NCBI GenBank assembly: GCA_965539935.1
Contig: CBETVX010000007.1
Span: 1-64,000 of the forward strand
DNA length: 64,000 bases
Source of the DNA: CBETVX01 sp965539935
GTDB lineage: Bacteria > Bacillota > Clostridia > Peptostreptococcales > Caminicellaceae
Direction of reading: 5' to 3'
Positions 51,098-60,408 of the stretch are shown piece by piece (position 1 is the stretch's first letter; each line of letters opens with the position of its first letter). A program made the position numbers and the translations under genes. The notes beneath the pieces were generated by a model. The model was not told where the DNA came from. It saw only the letters and a program-made list of their open reading frames with translations, and made no database searches.

Positions 51098-53015
51098 CTA
51101 CTACTTCCTTTCTTAAAAAATTATCAAACCATTGTAGTAGCAATTCATATCTCTTTCTTTTAGTCTTAGGCCTGCCATAAACCGAAAGGCTATGATCTTC
51201 CCCTTCAAATAAGCAGATAGATGACTTAACTCCATGGTATTTTAAGGCAGAATACATTTGAAGGGACTCTGTATAATGACATCTTGAATCTTCCTTCCCA
51301 TGAATAAATAATGTGGGTGTAGTAACACCATGGGCCTTCATTATTGGTGAAATAGCTATATAATCCTCTGGACTTTCCCACAATGCTAAATTGTCCATAT
51401 ATTCGTAGAGGTATTGATACCCAATATCAGAGGTATTAAACACCGAAATCATATTACAGATACTTCGCTCTGATACAGCAGCTTTAAAACGGTCAGTTTG
51501 TGTAATAATATAATTTGTCATAAACCCACCATAGGACCCACCAGTAATACCTAAAACCTCTGGATCAATCATAGGATACTTTTTTAATACTTCCTCTGTA
51601 AATTCCATTAAATCATCAAAGGCTGCCTTAGCATATTTACCTCGAATATTTAAAAAATCATTTCCCCTACCATCACTGCCTCTAGGATTAGCATAAAAAA
51701 CAAAGTAACCATTGGCTGCGAGAAGCTGCATATCATGGGAAAAAACATCGGTATACATCCTTTTGGGCCCTCCATGAATCATTAAGATTCCAGGGTACTT
51801 TTTACCCCCTTCCAATTGAGGGGGAAGTATTACCCAGCCATCAATTTCAATACCTTCCTTATTAGTAAAAACTAACTTTTTAGGTGTACTTAATATACAT
51901 TCATGGGATAACCACCCATTGAAATTTGAAATCTGGATAATAGTCCTATAATCATAATAATATAATTCATGTAATTGATTATTTTTAAGGCCTGCAAGTA
52001 TTATTCCTTCATCTAAAATAGCATAGCTATCTATAGTTCTAATGTCAATATCAAAGATTTCCAAATTGCCATTTATATCCATTTTGTTTAATAGGGCCCC
52101 ATAGCGTCCTGTTGTAACAAAATAAAATTCATTATTTTCTACTGTTACTGGGCGACCAAATCCAAAAACGCTATCGGTGGTAATACTAGGCCATTCATCG
52201 CTTGTTTCTAAATCTGGTCCAAAGGGAATAATCTCTTCTATATCTAATTTGATTTTATAAAGTCTTTTATTGTCATTACGATTATATTTTGCTAAATCGA
52301 GACCATAAAAGATAACCTCATTTTCTGAAAAGCTCTCAACATAGCTAATTCGATACTCTCCATTTGTTAATTTCGTTAAGTTATAATTGTTTAAATCAAT
52401 TTTATAAACATCTGAAGCTATGGGTTTAACACCGCCCACAGGAAAACCCGTCATTAAAATCCGTTGATTTTCTTTATCAAAGACTATATCATCTATATCA
52501 ACCTCCCCCTTGGTAATATCAACAATAGCACTTAATTCTTCATCAAAGAAAAATAAATTCGTATATTGGTCACCAAACCCTTTACTTCCCTCTCTTCTAA
52601 AGGGCAGGAAATTACCTATTTCAAAATAATTATCATTTATGTTTTTTACTTTAGTGGTAAAATAGATTCTATTATTATTGATATGAAACCAATTTATAGG
52701 ATAGGGTATTTCAATAACATTGTTGATTTGCTTAAAATTAAGGTCATATTCATGGATATAAGTGTTTCTTTCCTTTATAATTTTAAAAAACACATTATTG
52801 CCAATTATCTGAAAATCATCTGCAAAAAAAGGTATTTCTATTTCTTCATATGCTTTAGTTTTCGTATCCATTATATAGGGTATTTTTTTATATGAATTCT
52901 CCTTTATATCCATTGTATTAACAAAGAAAATAGCATTCTTTTTATCTTTACTAATTTTAAAATTTGTTATTACTTTATTTTTTAAAAAATCATCTATTCT
53001 CAATAGGCCTTTCAC
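51063..53015 (-). CDS. S9 family prolyl-oligopeptidase-type peptidase
   Basis: 650 residues. It has an N-terminal beta-propeller-like half (about 1-390) and an alpha/beta hydrolase half with oxyanion and nucleophile region GITGGSYGGFMTNY, catalytic Asp in HGKEDSRCHY and His in EGEDHSLS. Acylaminoacyl-peptidase / dipeptidyl-peptidase-like, cytoplasmic (no signal). GTG start after GAGGGGGTGATACT. First gene of the sigma-54-type peptide operon. Confidence 0.9.
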   Translation of the reverse strand: MKGLLRIDDFLKNKVITNFKISKDKKNAIFFVNTMDIKENSYKKIPYIMDTKTKAYEEIEIPFFADDFQIIGNNVFFKIIKERNTYIHEYDLNFKQINNVIEIPYPINWFHINNNRIYFTTKVKNINDNYFEIGNFLPFRREGSKGFGDQYTNLFFFDEELSAIVDITKGEVDIDDIVFDKENQRILMTGFPVGGVKPIASDVYKIDLNNYNLTKLTNGEYRISYVESFSENEVIFYGLDLAKYNRNDNKRLYKIKLDIEEIIPFGPDLETSDEWPSITTDSVFGFGRPVTVENNEFYFVTTGRYGALLNKMDINGNLEIFDIDIRTIDSYAILDEGIILAGLKNNQLHELYYYDYRTIIQISNFNGWLSHECILSTPKKLVFTNKEGIEIDGWVILPPQLEGGKKYPGILMIHGGPKRMYTDVFSHDMQLLAANGYFVFYANPRGSDGRGNDFLNIRGKYAKAAFDDLMEFTEEVLKKYPMIDPEVLGITGGSYGGFMTNYIITQTDRFKAAVSERSICNMISVFNTSDIGYQYLYEYMDNLALWESPEDYIAISPIMKAHGVTTPTLFIHGKEDSRCHYTESLQMYSALKYHGVKSSICLFEGEDHSLSVYGRPKTKRKRYELLLQWFDNFLRKEVVDGASRTIERVD

Positions 53016-53041
53016 AGTATCACCCCCTCAATAGTAAAATT

Positions 53042-53059
53042 ATGCAAACATTATGCCAA
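53042..53059 (-). promoter_or_regulatory. Sigma-54 (-24/-12) promoter of the peptide operon
   Basis: On the minus strand TTGGCAT, five bases, TTGCAT: it matches TGGCAY-N5-TTGCA with correct spacing. It lies about 27 bp upstream of the S9 peptidase start, divergent from a gene for a sigma-54 activator. A perfect AACATTAT-N4-ATAATGTT dyad (53047-53066) overlaps the -24 box. Confidence 0.83.
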
Positions 53060-53168
53060 TAATGTTCAGTCTTTATTTTATTTTTATCTTGTATTTAATA
53101 GATAAGTAAGTTAAACTTTCTAATAGACAAAATATTAAAAATATTCTTTTAAAAAGTAGGTGATAGCC

Positions 53169-55250
53169 ATGTATTCTATAGCTGTTGTAACCGATTCATT
53201 ATATAAAGCAAATAGAATTAGTCATGTTGGGGACATAATCAGAGGAAATCTTGAAGAAGTCTTTAAGGATAAGGTTAATATTAATAATTACTACATAGAT
53301 CGTATCAATAAAGATACTCATATTACTGATGATATTATACTTGTTATGGCCAGTAGTAGGGCCCTTAAAATTCGTGAATATGTAAAATATCCAGATAGAA
53401 TTATTGTGGCTAATCGCACTTTTTTAAAAAGTAGTATACATCCTCTTTTTTCTATTCCAGCAAATACAGATGTCCTTGTTGTTAATGACAATATAGAAAC
53501 TGTTTTAGACTCTGTATCTGCCCTTTACCAAATTGGTGTAAATCATGTGAATTTAATACCCTTTGAGATAGGTAAAAACTATGACCATATCCAGGTGGCA
53601 GTAACTCCATCGGAACCGGAATTTATTCCAAGTCACATTGAAAAAGTGATTGAAATCGGTAGTCGAGTAATTGATGTACCAACAATGCTATCCATTATGA
53701 ATATCCTACACATCAATGATAAAATTACCCATCAAAGACTTTATAACTACTACCAAAAAATCTTCAGTGTTAATCAAGGTATCAATGAAAACTATAGTAA
53801 TTATCTAGCCCGCACCGAGGAATTAGACTTTCTTCTAGATCTTTCTAATGATGGAATTTTATTATCAACTAAAGAAGGGAAAATCCTTGTTACCAATAAA
53901 AAATTTAAAGAAATTTTTGATATTAATAGTGATGTTACAGGTTTTTATTTACATGAAGTTCTAGACAAATTAGATATGAAGAAATATTTCGATAGTGATA
54001 TTCACGATGATCTAATCATTTATAAAAAGAAATATATAAATGTACAGAAAAAGGATGTTATCCATTTTAATAATGAAATTAAAATGTATTTTTGCTTTCA
54101 AGAGGTTACTTATATTAAAAAATTAGAACAAAATTTAAGCCAAAAGCTCCGACAAAAAGGTCAAATTGCTAGATATACCTTTAATGATATTGTAAGTAAC
54201 AATAAGGAAATTGGTCATATTATTGATAAAAGTAGAAAAATTGCCCAAACTGATTTAACTATCTTTATTACTGGGGAAAGTGGAACTGGTAAGGAGGTCC
54301 TTGCCCAAGCTATACATAATGCCTCACCACGTCATTGCCAACCCTTTATAGCCATAAACACTGCGGCAATTCCTGATAATCTTTTGGAAAGTGAGCTTTT
54401 CGGTTATACCAGCGGTTCCTTTACTGGAGCTTTAAAAAGCGGTAAAAAGGGCCTCTTTGAAAAGGCAAATAACGGCACAGTATTTCTAGATGAAATCGGC
54501 GATATGCCCAAGCATCTACAATCTAAGCTATTGAGAGTACTACAAGAAAGGCAGATTACCCCTGTAGGTTCTGACAAGATAATAGATATAGATGTGAGAA
54601 TCATTGCTGCAACCCACAATAATCCCCTTGAAATGATTGAAGAAGGTAGATTTAGAAAGGACTTATTCTATCGCCTAAATGTCTTTCCAATCCATCTACC
54701 TCCCCTAAGACAAAGAAAAGAAGACATCATGTTACTACTTAATGCCTTTACTGACCATAGTTTTAAGTTTTCAGAGGACTGTATTGAATTATTAACTAAT
54801 TATCAATGGCCAGGTAATGTTAGGGAGTTAAATAATATTGCTTCATATATTAAAACCATAGCAAAAGATAATTGGGTCACAATTGATTCCCTTCCCAATT
54901 ATATTATCAATAGTTATTCATCAAAGAATAATATTTCAACGGGAAAATGCACCCTTGAGATTTATAAGCAGGAAATTAACTACCTTGAAAATACAACGGA
55001 TTTATCTATGGCCATCACCGTTCTTAAAGCAATTGAATATTTAAATAAAATCCAAAAAACTGCCGGTCGAAAACATCTGCTAGAAATATTAAACAAGGAC
55101 TCTAAATCCATTGGAGAATCTAGATTGAGAAAAATTTTAAATCTATTAAAAAACATAGACCTCATTATTATCAAAAAAGGAAGGAAGGGAAGTTTTATAA
55201 CTACAAAGGGAAAAAATTTTTTAAAGGAGCTATCAAAAACATCTATTTAA
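53169..55250 (+). CDS. Sigma-54-dependent activator with unassigned N-terminal sensor
   Basis: 693 residues from the ATG at 53169, seven bases after AGGTG. Residues 1-200 form an alpha/beta domain I cannot name, possibly PrpR_N-like. A PAS-like domain follows (about 215-320). The AAA+ core has Walker A GESGTGKE (369-376), sigma-54 loop GSFTGA (416-421, not the usual GAFTGA), Walker B TVFLDE and WPGNVREL. The C-terminus is not a Fis helix-turn-helix but a winged-helix-like segment (RLRKILNLLKNIDLIIIKKGRKGSFITTKGKNFL). It almost surely drives the divergent sigma-54 promoter of the peptide operon. Confidence 0.9.
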   Translation: MYSIAVVTDSLYKANRISHVGDIIRGNLEEVFKDKVNINNYYIDRINKDTHITDDIILVMASSRALKIREYVKYPDRIIVANRTFLKSSIHPLFSIPANTDVLVVNDNIETVLDSVSALYQIGVNHVNLIPFEIGKNYDHIQVAVTPSEPEFIPSHIEKVIEIGSRVIDVPTMLSIMNILHINDKITHQRLYNYYQKIFSVNQGINENYSNYLARTEELDFLLDLSNDGILLSTKEGKILVTNKKFKEIFDINSDVTGFYLHEVLDKLDMKKYFDSDIHDDLIIYKKKYINVQKKDVIHFNNEIKMYFCFQEVTYIKKLEQNLSQKLRQKGQIARYTFNDIVSNNKEIGHIIDKSRKIAQTDLTIFITGESGTGKEVLAQAIHNASPRHCQPFIAINTAAIPDNLLESELFGYTSGSFTGALKSGKKGLFEKANNGTVFLDEIGDMPKHLQSKLLRVLQERQITPVGSDKIIDIDVRIIAATHNNPLEMIEEGRFRKDLFYRLNVFPIHLPPLRQRKEDIMLLLNAFTDHSFKFSEDCIELLTNYQWPGNVRELNNIASYIKTIAKDNWVTIDSLPNYIINSYSSKNNISTGKCTLEIYKQEINYLENTTDLSMAITVLKAIEYLNKIQKTAGRKHLLEILNKDSKSIGESRLRKILNLLKNIDLIIIKKGRKGSFITTKGKNFLKELSKTSI

Positions 55251-55260
55251 ACAAAAAAAT

Positions 55261-55339
55261 GCCATGGCATATGTCTATTTATTTTTTTACAGGATAATAA
55301 ACAGGATTTATATCCTATAAATTATCCTGTTTATTATCC
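55261..55339 (-). terminator. Hairpins at the end of the ubiD1 gene
   Basis: Two structures: GGATAATAAACAGGAT / ATCCTGTTTATTATCC (55292-55307 and 55324-55339), which overlaps the last codons and stop of the gene ending at 55315, and ATGCCATGGCAT (near 55260-55271), which on the minus strand is followed by TTTTTTTG. The second looks like the actual terminator; the first may protect the 3' end. Confidence 0.5.
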
Positions 55340-57165
55340 ATTATATTACTTAAAACTCCTCCATTTTGAAAGAAGCGTTCAACTTTTTTCTCAACTTCTG
55401 GGTCGAGAATTAAAGGCGGTGCGTGATGGGGTTTTAAACGTATATCTATAATCATATTATCACAACCCCAATGCTTATTTTCGTAGTAACTATTAACACC
55501 ATATATATCATGGGAGGGATTGCTCCTTGTAAATGTGGCCCAGAAAAAGTTCTGTAGGGAATCACTTACAAAAAAGCTATCATCGCAAAGTATAATCATT
55601 GGACATTCCGATAACTCTCCTCTTTCCTTAATGGCTGAGCATAACTTATCAAGCTCTTCTTTGGCCTCTTTATAATTTATAAACTTTTCCCCTTCGATGG
55701 CAACAATCCCCGGCATAATTAAGCGTGGATTTTTAAAATTAGGTATATCCATTAATTGGGAAGGTACTTCCTGACATAAATCTCTTTTCTTATCTCCATA
55801 GGCTGCTATTACAACTTTACTTCCTGTGTTTAATCCCATTCCTGAATAGTCAAGGGTATCAATGGTTGTATTTGTTTGGAAATGGATATCCCTATGAAGA
55901 TCAATTCGTTCTAATATATATGTTAAAAACTCCCTTTCCTTATGGGTATCTAAGGGCTTATCATCTTCAGCTGTTATAAATAAATACTTAGCCAGACTTA
56001 ATTGTCCAGTTCCTAAAATTCTATTGGCAAGGGTAAGTATTTCAGCTGGTTTTTTTGTGTTCTGATATGGTGTATAACGCTCACTTCCTATGGCAAAGAG
56101 TAAGGGGTGAACTCCCGCATCGTCTACAGCATGGACTTCCTTAACTCCAGGAATTTCTTGTTTCACTGCATCACCAGTTATTTCATGGATAATCTGTCCA
56201 AAGGCAGTATCCTCCTGAGGAGGACGACCAACCACAGTAAAGGGCCAAATGGCATTTGGTTTTGCATATACTTTATGGACCCTCATTACTGGAAAATCAT
56301 GAATAAGGCTGTAGTATCCTATATGGTCTCCAAAGGGTCCTTCTGGCTTAGTTTCTCCAGGATATACTTCCCCCGTAATTACAAAATCCGCATCAAGACT
56401 AATACAATATCCATCAACATAGGTATAACGAAAATTACGTCCAGAAAGTAATCCCGCAAAGGTCATTTCACTTAAGCCTTCTGGTAATGGCATTATGGCT
56501 GCTAAAGTGTTGGCAGGAGGGCCTCCAATAAAAATACTCACCTTTAATGGTTTTCCCAACTTATTTGCCTTTTCTTGATGAATTCCAATCCCACGATGAA
56601 TTTGGTAATGTAGTCCAACTTCCTTGTTTATTATATAATCATTGCCCGTCAACTGGATACGATACATACCTAGATTACTGTTCATAATTCCTGGTTTTTC
56701 TGGATCTTCTGTATATACTTGAGGCAAAGTTATAAATGCCCCTCCATCATCGGGCCAGTGATGAATAAGAGGAAGATCTGTAATTTGTATTTCTTGAAAA
56801 TCCGAAAGTTTATTTTTTATACTTTTAATAGGAATTGCCTTTGTGGCCAGCAATCCACTCTTAAGGTATTTAAAGGGATTTTTTAATATGCTCAAAGGGT
56901 CATTTCTGAGTCTAATTACATTTTTTGTTTCTTCTAAGGTTTTTCTAAAAATATATCTACTTCTCTCGAGATTACCAAATAGATTTGATACTGCTGGAAA
57001 TTTAGAGCCTTTAACATTTTCAAATAATATGGCAGGTCCACCTGCTCTATTAACTCTCCTGTGAATAGCAGCCATCTCTAAATAGGGGTCCACTTCCTCA
57101 TGTATTCTTATTAATTGACCAGACTTTTCTAAGTCCATAATACATTCCTCTAAATTGCGATACAT
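55315..57165 (-). CDS. UbiD family prenylated-FMN decarboxylase (long form)
   Basis: 616 residues, a length typical of the menaquinone (futalosine route) decarboxylase branch. UbiD signatures are NLGMYRIQL (prFMN/substrate Arg), HYQIHRGIGIH, FITLPQVYTEDPE, and the acidic catalytic region GEVYPGETKPEGPFGDHIGYYS. It decarboxylates aromatic or alpha,beta-unsaturated acids using prenylated FMN made by UbiX. Last of a ubiD-ubiA-ubiX-ubiD set, 49 bp after ubiX. Substrate not proven; a prenylated naphthoate or hydroxybenzoate fits the UbiA neighbour. Confidence 0.88.
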   Translation of the reverse strand: MYRNLEECIMDLEKSGQLIRIHEEVDPYLEMAAIHRRVNRAGGPAILFENVKGSKFPAVSNLFGNLERSRYIFRKTLEETKNVIRLRNDPLSILKNPFKYLKSGLLATKAIPIKSIKNKLSDFQEIQITDLPLIHHWPDDGGAFITLPQVYTEDPEKPGIMNSNLGMYRIQLTGNDYIINKEVGLHYQIHRGIGIHQEKANKLGKPLKVSIFIGGPPANTLAAIMPLPEGLSEMTFAGLLSGRNFRYTYVDGYCISLDADFVITGEVYPGETKPEGPFGDHIGYYSLIHDFPVMRVHKVYAKPNAIWPFTVVGRPPQEDTAFGQIIHEITGDAVKQEIPGVKEVHAVDDAGVHPLLFAIGSERYTPYQNTKKPAEILTLANRILGTGQLSLAKYLFITAEDDKPLDTHKEREFLTYILERIDLHRDIHFQTNTTIDTLDYSGMGLNTGSKVVIAAYGDKKRDLCQEVPSQLMDIPNFKNPRLIMPGIVAIEGEKFINYKEAKEELDKLCSAIKERGELSECPMIILCDDSFFVSDSLQNFFWATFTRSNPSHDIYGVNSYYENKHWGCDNMIIDIRLKPHHAPPLILDPEVEKKVERFFQNGGVLSNIMDNKQDNL

Positions 57166-57213
57166 TCTTTTTCCTCCTTTCCCTATCCAAGTTCAAATAT
57201 AGATTTATCAGTA

Positions 57214-57789
57214 TTATTTGCTCCATCTTTTGAACAAATCATTTTCCACTCCTAAAGAATCCATAACTTTACCTACAATAAAATCAATCATATCATCTAT
57301 AGTTTCAGGCCTATGATAAAATCCTGGCATAGCAGGAAGGATCACCGCTCCTGCTTCACTTAAACTAATCATATTTTTAAGGTGTATTGCATTGAGTGGT
57401 GTTTCCCTAGGCACAATAATTAGTTTCCTTCTTTCCTTTAAGCATACATCGGCAGAACGTCCCAATAGATTTTTTGACATTCCATTTGCTATTTCACCAA
57501 GGGTAGCCACAGAACAAGGAAGTATAACCATACCATCGGTTTTAAAGGAGCCACTGGCTGTAGAGGCAAACAAATCATCAATATCTTGAAACTTATAAAT
57601 ACCTTTAAATTTTTTAAAGTTGTTCTCTAGTAATTCCATGGTATAATTAGTCTCATATTTAAGTACCCTTTTACCTGAATGGGATATGATTATATGTACT
57701 TCATTCTCCATTTTTAATAATTCTTCAATAAGTCTGATACCATATATACTACCACTTGCACCTGTAATTCCCACTATATATTTACTCAA
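57214..57789 (-). CDS. ubiX: Flavin prenyltransferase UbiX
   Basis: 191 residues, normal length. It attaches a dimethylallyl group to FMN to make the UbiD cofactor. Markers are VGITGASGSIYGIRLIEEL, the FASTASGSFKTDGMVILPCS flavin site, and RRKLIIVPRETPLNAIHLKNM. Placed 4 bp after ubiA and before the second ubiD, it supplies both decarboxylases. Confidence 0.95.
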   Translation of the reverse strand: MSKYIVGITGASGSIYGIRLIEELLKMENEVHIIISHSGKRVLKYETNYTMELLENNFKKFKGIYKFQDIDDLFASTASGSFKTDGMVILPCSVATLGEIANGMSKNLLGRSADVCLKERRKLIIVPRETPLNAIHLKNMISLSEAGAVILPAMPGFYHRPETIDDMIDFIVGKVMDSLGVENDLFKRWSK

Positions 57790-57793
57790 ATTA

Positions 57794-58654
57794 TCACCTC
57801 AATAAAAATATATCTGCACTACTAAATATCAAAAACACAATACTTACAAGTTGATTTATACTATATGAAGCTATATTTACATTTGTAAGATTAGTAGGAG
57901 ATACCATAGAATGTTCTTTGTATAAAAGCCATGCAATAATTCCTAAACCAATTAAATAAAGCCATCCCATATTTGCAATAAAATAAACAAAAATAAGAAT
58001 AATTACAGCCACCGTATGAAATAGTTTTGATATTAAGAGTGCATTTTTTACTCCAAATACTGCCGGTATGGAATACAAACCTTCCTTCCTGTCAAAATCT
58101 ATATCTTGAGATCCATATATTATATCAAAGCCAGATACCCAAAGGGCATTGGCAGCACCTATAATAAAAGGGGTCCATGCAAAACTCCCTGTCACAGCTA
58201 TCCAAGCTCCAACGGGAGCCCCTCCACTTATAACTCCAAGGACAATATGACAGGCCCAAGTAAATCTTTTAGTATAGGAATATAGGAGAAACAAAAATAT
58301 TGCCACTGGCAAAAGTACAAAACAAAGAAAGTTAAGCATATATGCTGCTATACTTAACAGAAGAAAACTCCCTACAGTAATAAAAATAACTTCATAGCTT
58401 TTCACAATCCCCTTAGGCATATGTCTATTTGCCGTTCTTGGATTTTTTGCATCTATATCTTTATCTATCAGTCGATTGATTGCATTTGCACCTGTTCTTG
58501 CCCCTAAAAATGCAACCATAATCCAGAAAAACACCCTAAAATCTGGCATACCATTTGCTGCAATTAGCATAGAAAAAAATGCAAAGGGTAAAGAAAAAAT
58601 AGTGTGGGAAAACATTACTAAATCTCCATAGGTCTTAATCCTCTTAAAAGCCAT
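57794..58654 (-). CDS. ubiA: UbiA-family 4-hydroxybenzoate/naphthoate prenyltransferase
   Basis: 286 residues with eight to nine membrane helices. The two Asp-rich sites are NAINRLIDKDID (NxxxDxxxD) and DIDFDRKEGLYS. It prenylates an aromatic acid with a polyprenyl diphosphate at the membrane. I start at the ATG at 58654 (MAFKRIKTYG), which overlaps the end of the upstream ubiD; GGAAAG in that gene serves as ribosome site. The 4-HB-type close homologues are also used in futalosine menaquinone synthesis (MqnP). Confidence 0.9.
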   Translation of the reverse strand: MAFKRIKTYGDLVMFSHTIFSLPFAFFSMLIAANGMPDFRVFFWIMVAFLGARTGANAINRLIDKDIDAKNPRTANRHMPKGIVKSYEVIFITVGSFLLLSIAAYMLNFLCFVLLPVAIFLFLLYSYTKRFTWACHIVLGVISGGAPVGAWIAVTGSFAWTPFIIGAANALWVSGFDIIYGSQDIDFDRKEGLYSIPAVFGVKNALLISKLFHTVAVIILIFVYFIANMGWLYLIGLGIIAWLLYKEHSMVSPTNLTNVNIASYSINQLVSIVFLIFSSADIFLLR

Positions 58655-60080
58655 ATTCTTTCCATCTCCTATCAACTAGTTCTTTTATATAGTCGATCAT
58701 TTCAACATCCTTCGACCACATTCTACTATGGCCTTCACTGGGCCACTTTTTAGTTGCATCTATCCCCAGTTTATGTCCATATTTAGTTAAATTTGAAGCA
58801 TTATCCAATAGATCTAAAGGCCCCTCAACTATAACCACATCTCTTTTTGCATCTATATTATTAAAAACCTTCCATGCCACTGTAGATAAATCCCGGGGAC
58901 TTACCTTTTCATCCACTACTATAATCATTTTTGTGTACATCATTTTTCCCATACCCCATATGGCATTCATAACCTTTTTGGCATGACCTGGATAACTTTT
59001 CTTTATGGATACGATAACACAATTATTAAAAATACCTTCAATTGGGGAATTAATATCTACAATCTCAGGCAACTGCATTTTTAATAGGGGCAAAAATAAT
59101 CTTTGAGTTGCCTTTCCAAGATAACAATTTTCCATTGGGGGTTTTCCTACTATTGTAGTTGGATATACAGGATTTTTTTTGTGAGTAATGCAGGTAATAT
59201 GAAATACCGGATATAAATCCTTGGGAGAATAGTACCCAGTATGATTGGCAAAGGGCCCTTCTTCCCTAAGGTCTTCATTTACATCCACATATCCTTCAAG
59301 AACGAACTCTGCATTTGCAGGGACATATATATCATTGGTTATGGACTTAACGATTTCAAGGGGTTTTTTTCTGAGAAATCCTGAAAATACCATTTCATCT
59401 ATTTCCCTTGGAAGTGGGGCTGTAGCAGCATAGGTAGTGGCTGGATCAGTTCCTATTGCCACTGACACAGGCATTTTACCTCCTAGCTCCCTATATTTTT
59501 TATATGTCTCCCTTCCATCCTTGTGTAAATGCCAGTGTATACCTGTTGTTTTATCATCATAAACCTGTAGCCTATACATTCCCATATTTTGAAGACCTGT
59601 TTCAGGATCCTTAGTTATAACTAAGGGTAAAGTAATAGCCTTTCCACCATCCTCTGGCCAACATTTTAAAATAGGAAGTTTAGATAAATTAGGCTCCTCT
59701 ACAATCTCTTGGCAAGGAGCTTTATTCACTTTTTTAGGTAATATATTATCTAACAATCTCACATTGGGAGAATTCTTTATCTTATCTAGTAACATTTGAC
59801 AATTATACATATCAATAAAGTCTTTAATCTCCTCAGCAATTACATCAATATCATCTACATCAAGAGAAAGATTTACCCTTTCCTCCGTTCCAAAGCCATT
59901 GATCAAAAGAGGATAGGGAGAGTCATCTACCTTTTCAAACAACAATGCAGGTCCATAGTTCTTTGAAACTCTGTCGGTTATTTCCGTAATTTCTAAATCA
60001 CTACTTACTTTTACATGGATTCTTTTAAGTTCCCTTTTCTCCTCCAACACCTTAATAAATTCTTGAAGACTCTTATACAT
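58644..60080 (-). CDS. UbiD family prenylated-FMN decarboxylase (short form)
   Basis: 478 residues, the length of classical UbiD. Signatures are NMGMYRLQVYD, HWHLHKDG, ITLPLVITKDPE and LEGYVDVNEDLREEGPFANHTGYYS, where the acidic catalytic residues are retained. About 140 residues shorter than, and clearly paralogous to, the downstream UbiD. It is the first gene of the operon. Two UbiDs with one UbiX and one UbiA suggest two decarboxylation substrates or a hetero-oligomer. Confidence 0.9.
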   Translation of the reverse strand: MYKSLQEFIKVLEEKRELKRIHVKVSSDLEITEITDRVSKNYGPALLFEKVDDSPYPLLINGFGTEERVNLSLDVDDIDVIAEEIKDFIDMYNCQMLLDKIKNSPNVRLLDNILPKKVNKAPCQEIVEEPNLSKLPILKCWPEDGGKAITLPLVITKDPETGLQNMGMYRLQVYDDKTTGIHWHLHKDGRETYKKYRELGGKMPVSVAIGTDPATTYAATAPLPREIDEMVFSGFLRKKPLEIVKSITNDIYVPANAEFVLEGYVDVNEDLREEGPFANHTGYYSPKDLYPVFHITCITHKKNPVYPTTIVGKPPMENCYLGKATQRLFLPLLKMQLPEIVDINSPIEGIFNNCVIVSIKKSYPGHAKKVMNAIWGMGKMMYTKMIIVVDEKVSPRDLSTVAWKVFNNIDAKRDVVIVEGPLDLLDNASNLTKYGHKLGIDATKKWPSEGHSRMWSKDVEMIDYIKELVDRRWKEYGF

Positions 60081-60408
60081 TTCTAGTCACACCTTCTTTC
60101 TAATATATAATAATTGTCAAATTTTAAACCTATTTTTATAAATTTCATACCAATTTAAGTTTTTTTCAATAGTATTATAACTAATAATAAATTAATCTAT
60201 TAATGAAAACACCCTATTTCTTCATCTATCAACTATACCTTAACATAATGTTCCATATGGATACAAGAACTATTATTTTTTGCAAATTTATGTTAAAATT
60301 ATTACGAAGTGGCAGACTTTTAAAATATCTATTTGCTATTATGAACTAGATATTTTAAATGGTATCTCAAAGGAATAATTTATTTTTTTAAAAAAAGGAG
60401 GAATACAC
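60081..60408. other. Divergent promoter region, ubiD operon and ABC importer
   Basis: 328 bp, AT-rich. A 13-bp-arm hairpin (TTTAAAATATCTA at 60319-60331 with TAGATATTTTAAA at 60347-60359, 15-nt loop) lies 50 bp before the lipoprotein start. It has no U tract and may be an operator or leader structure. TPP riboswitch motifs and sigma-54 boxes were looked for and not found. GGAGG precedes the lipoprotein start. Confidence 0.45.

Noticed and set aside
60311..60335. Sigma-54 promoter TGGCAG...TTGC upstream of the importer
   Set aside because: The spacing between the TGG and TTGC elements is far too long and the -24 box ends in G.
60081..60408. TPP riboswitch before the NMT1-like lipoprotein
   Set aside because: No CTGAGA or ACCTGA core is present, so thiamine-precursor uptake has no support from the leader.
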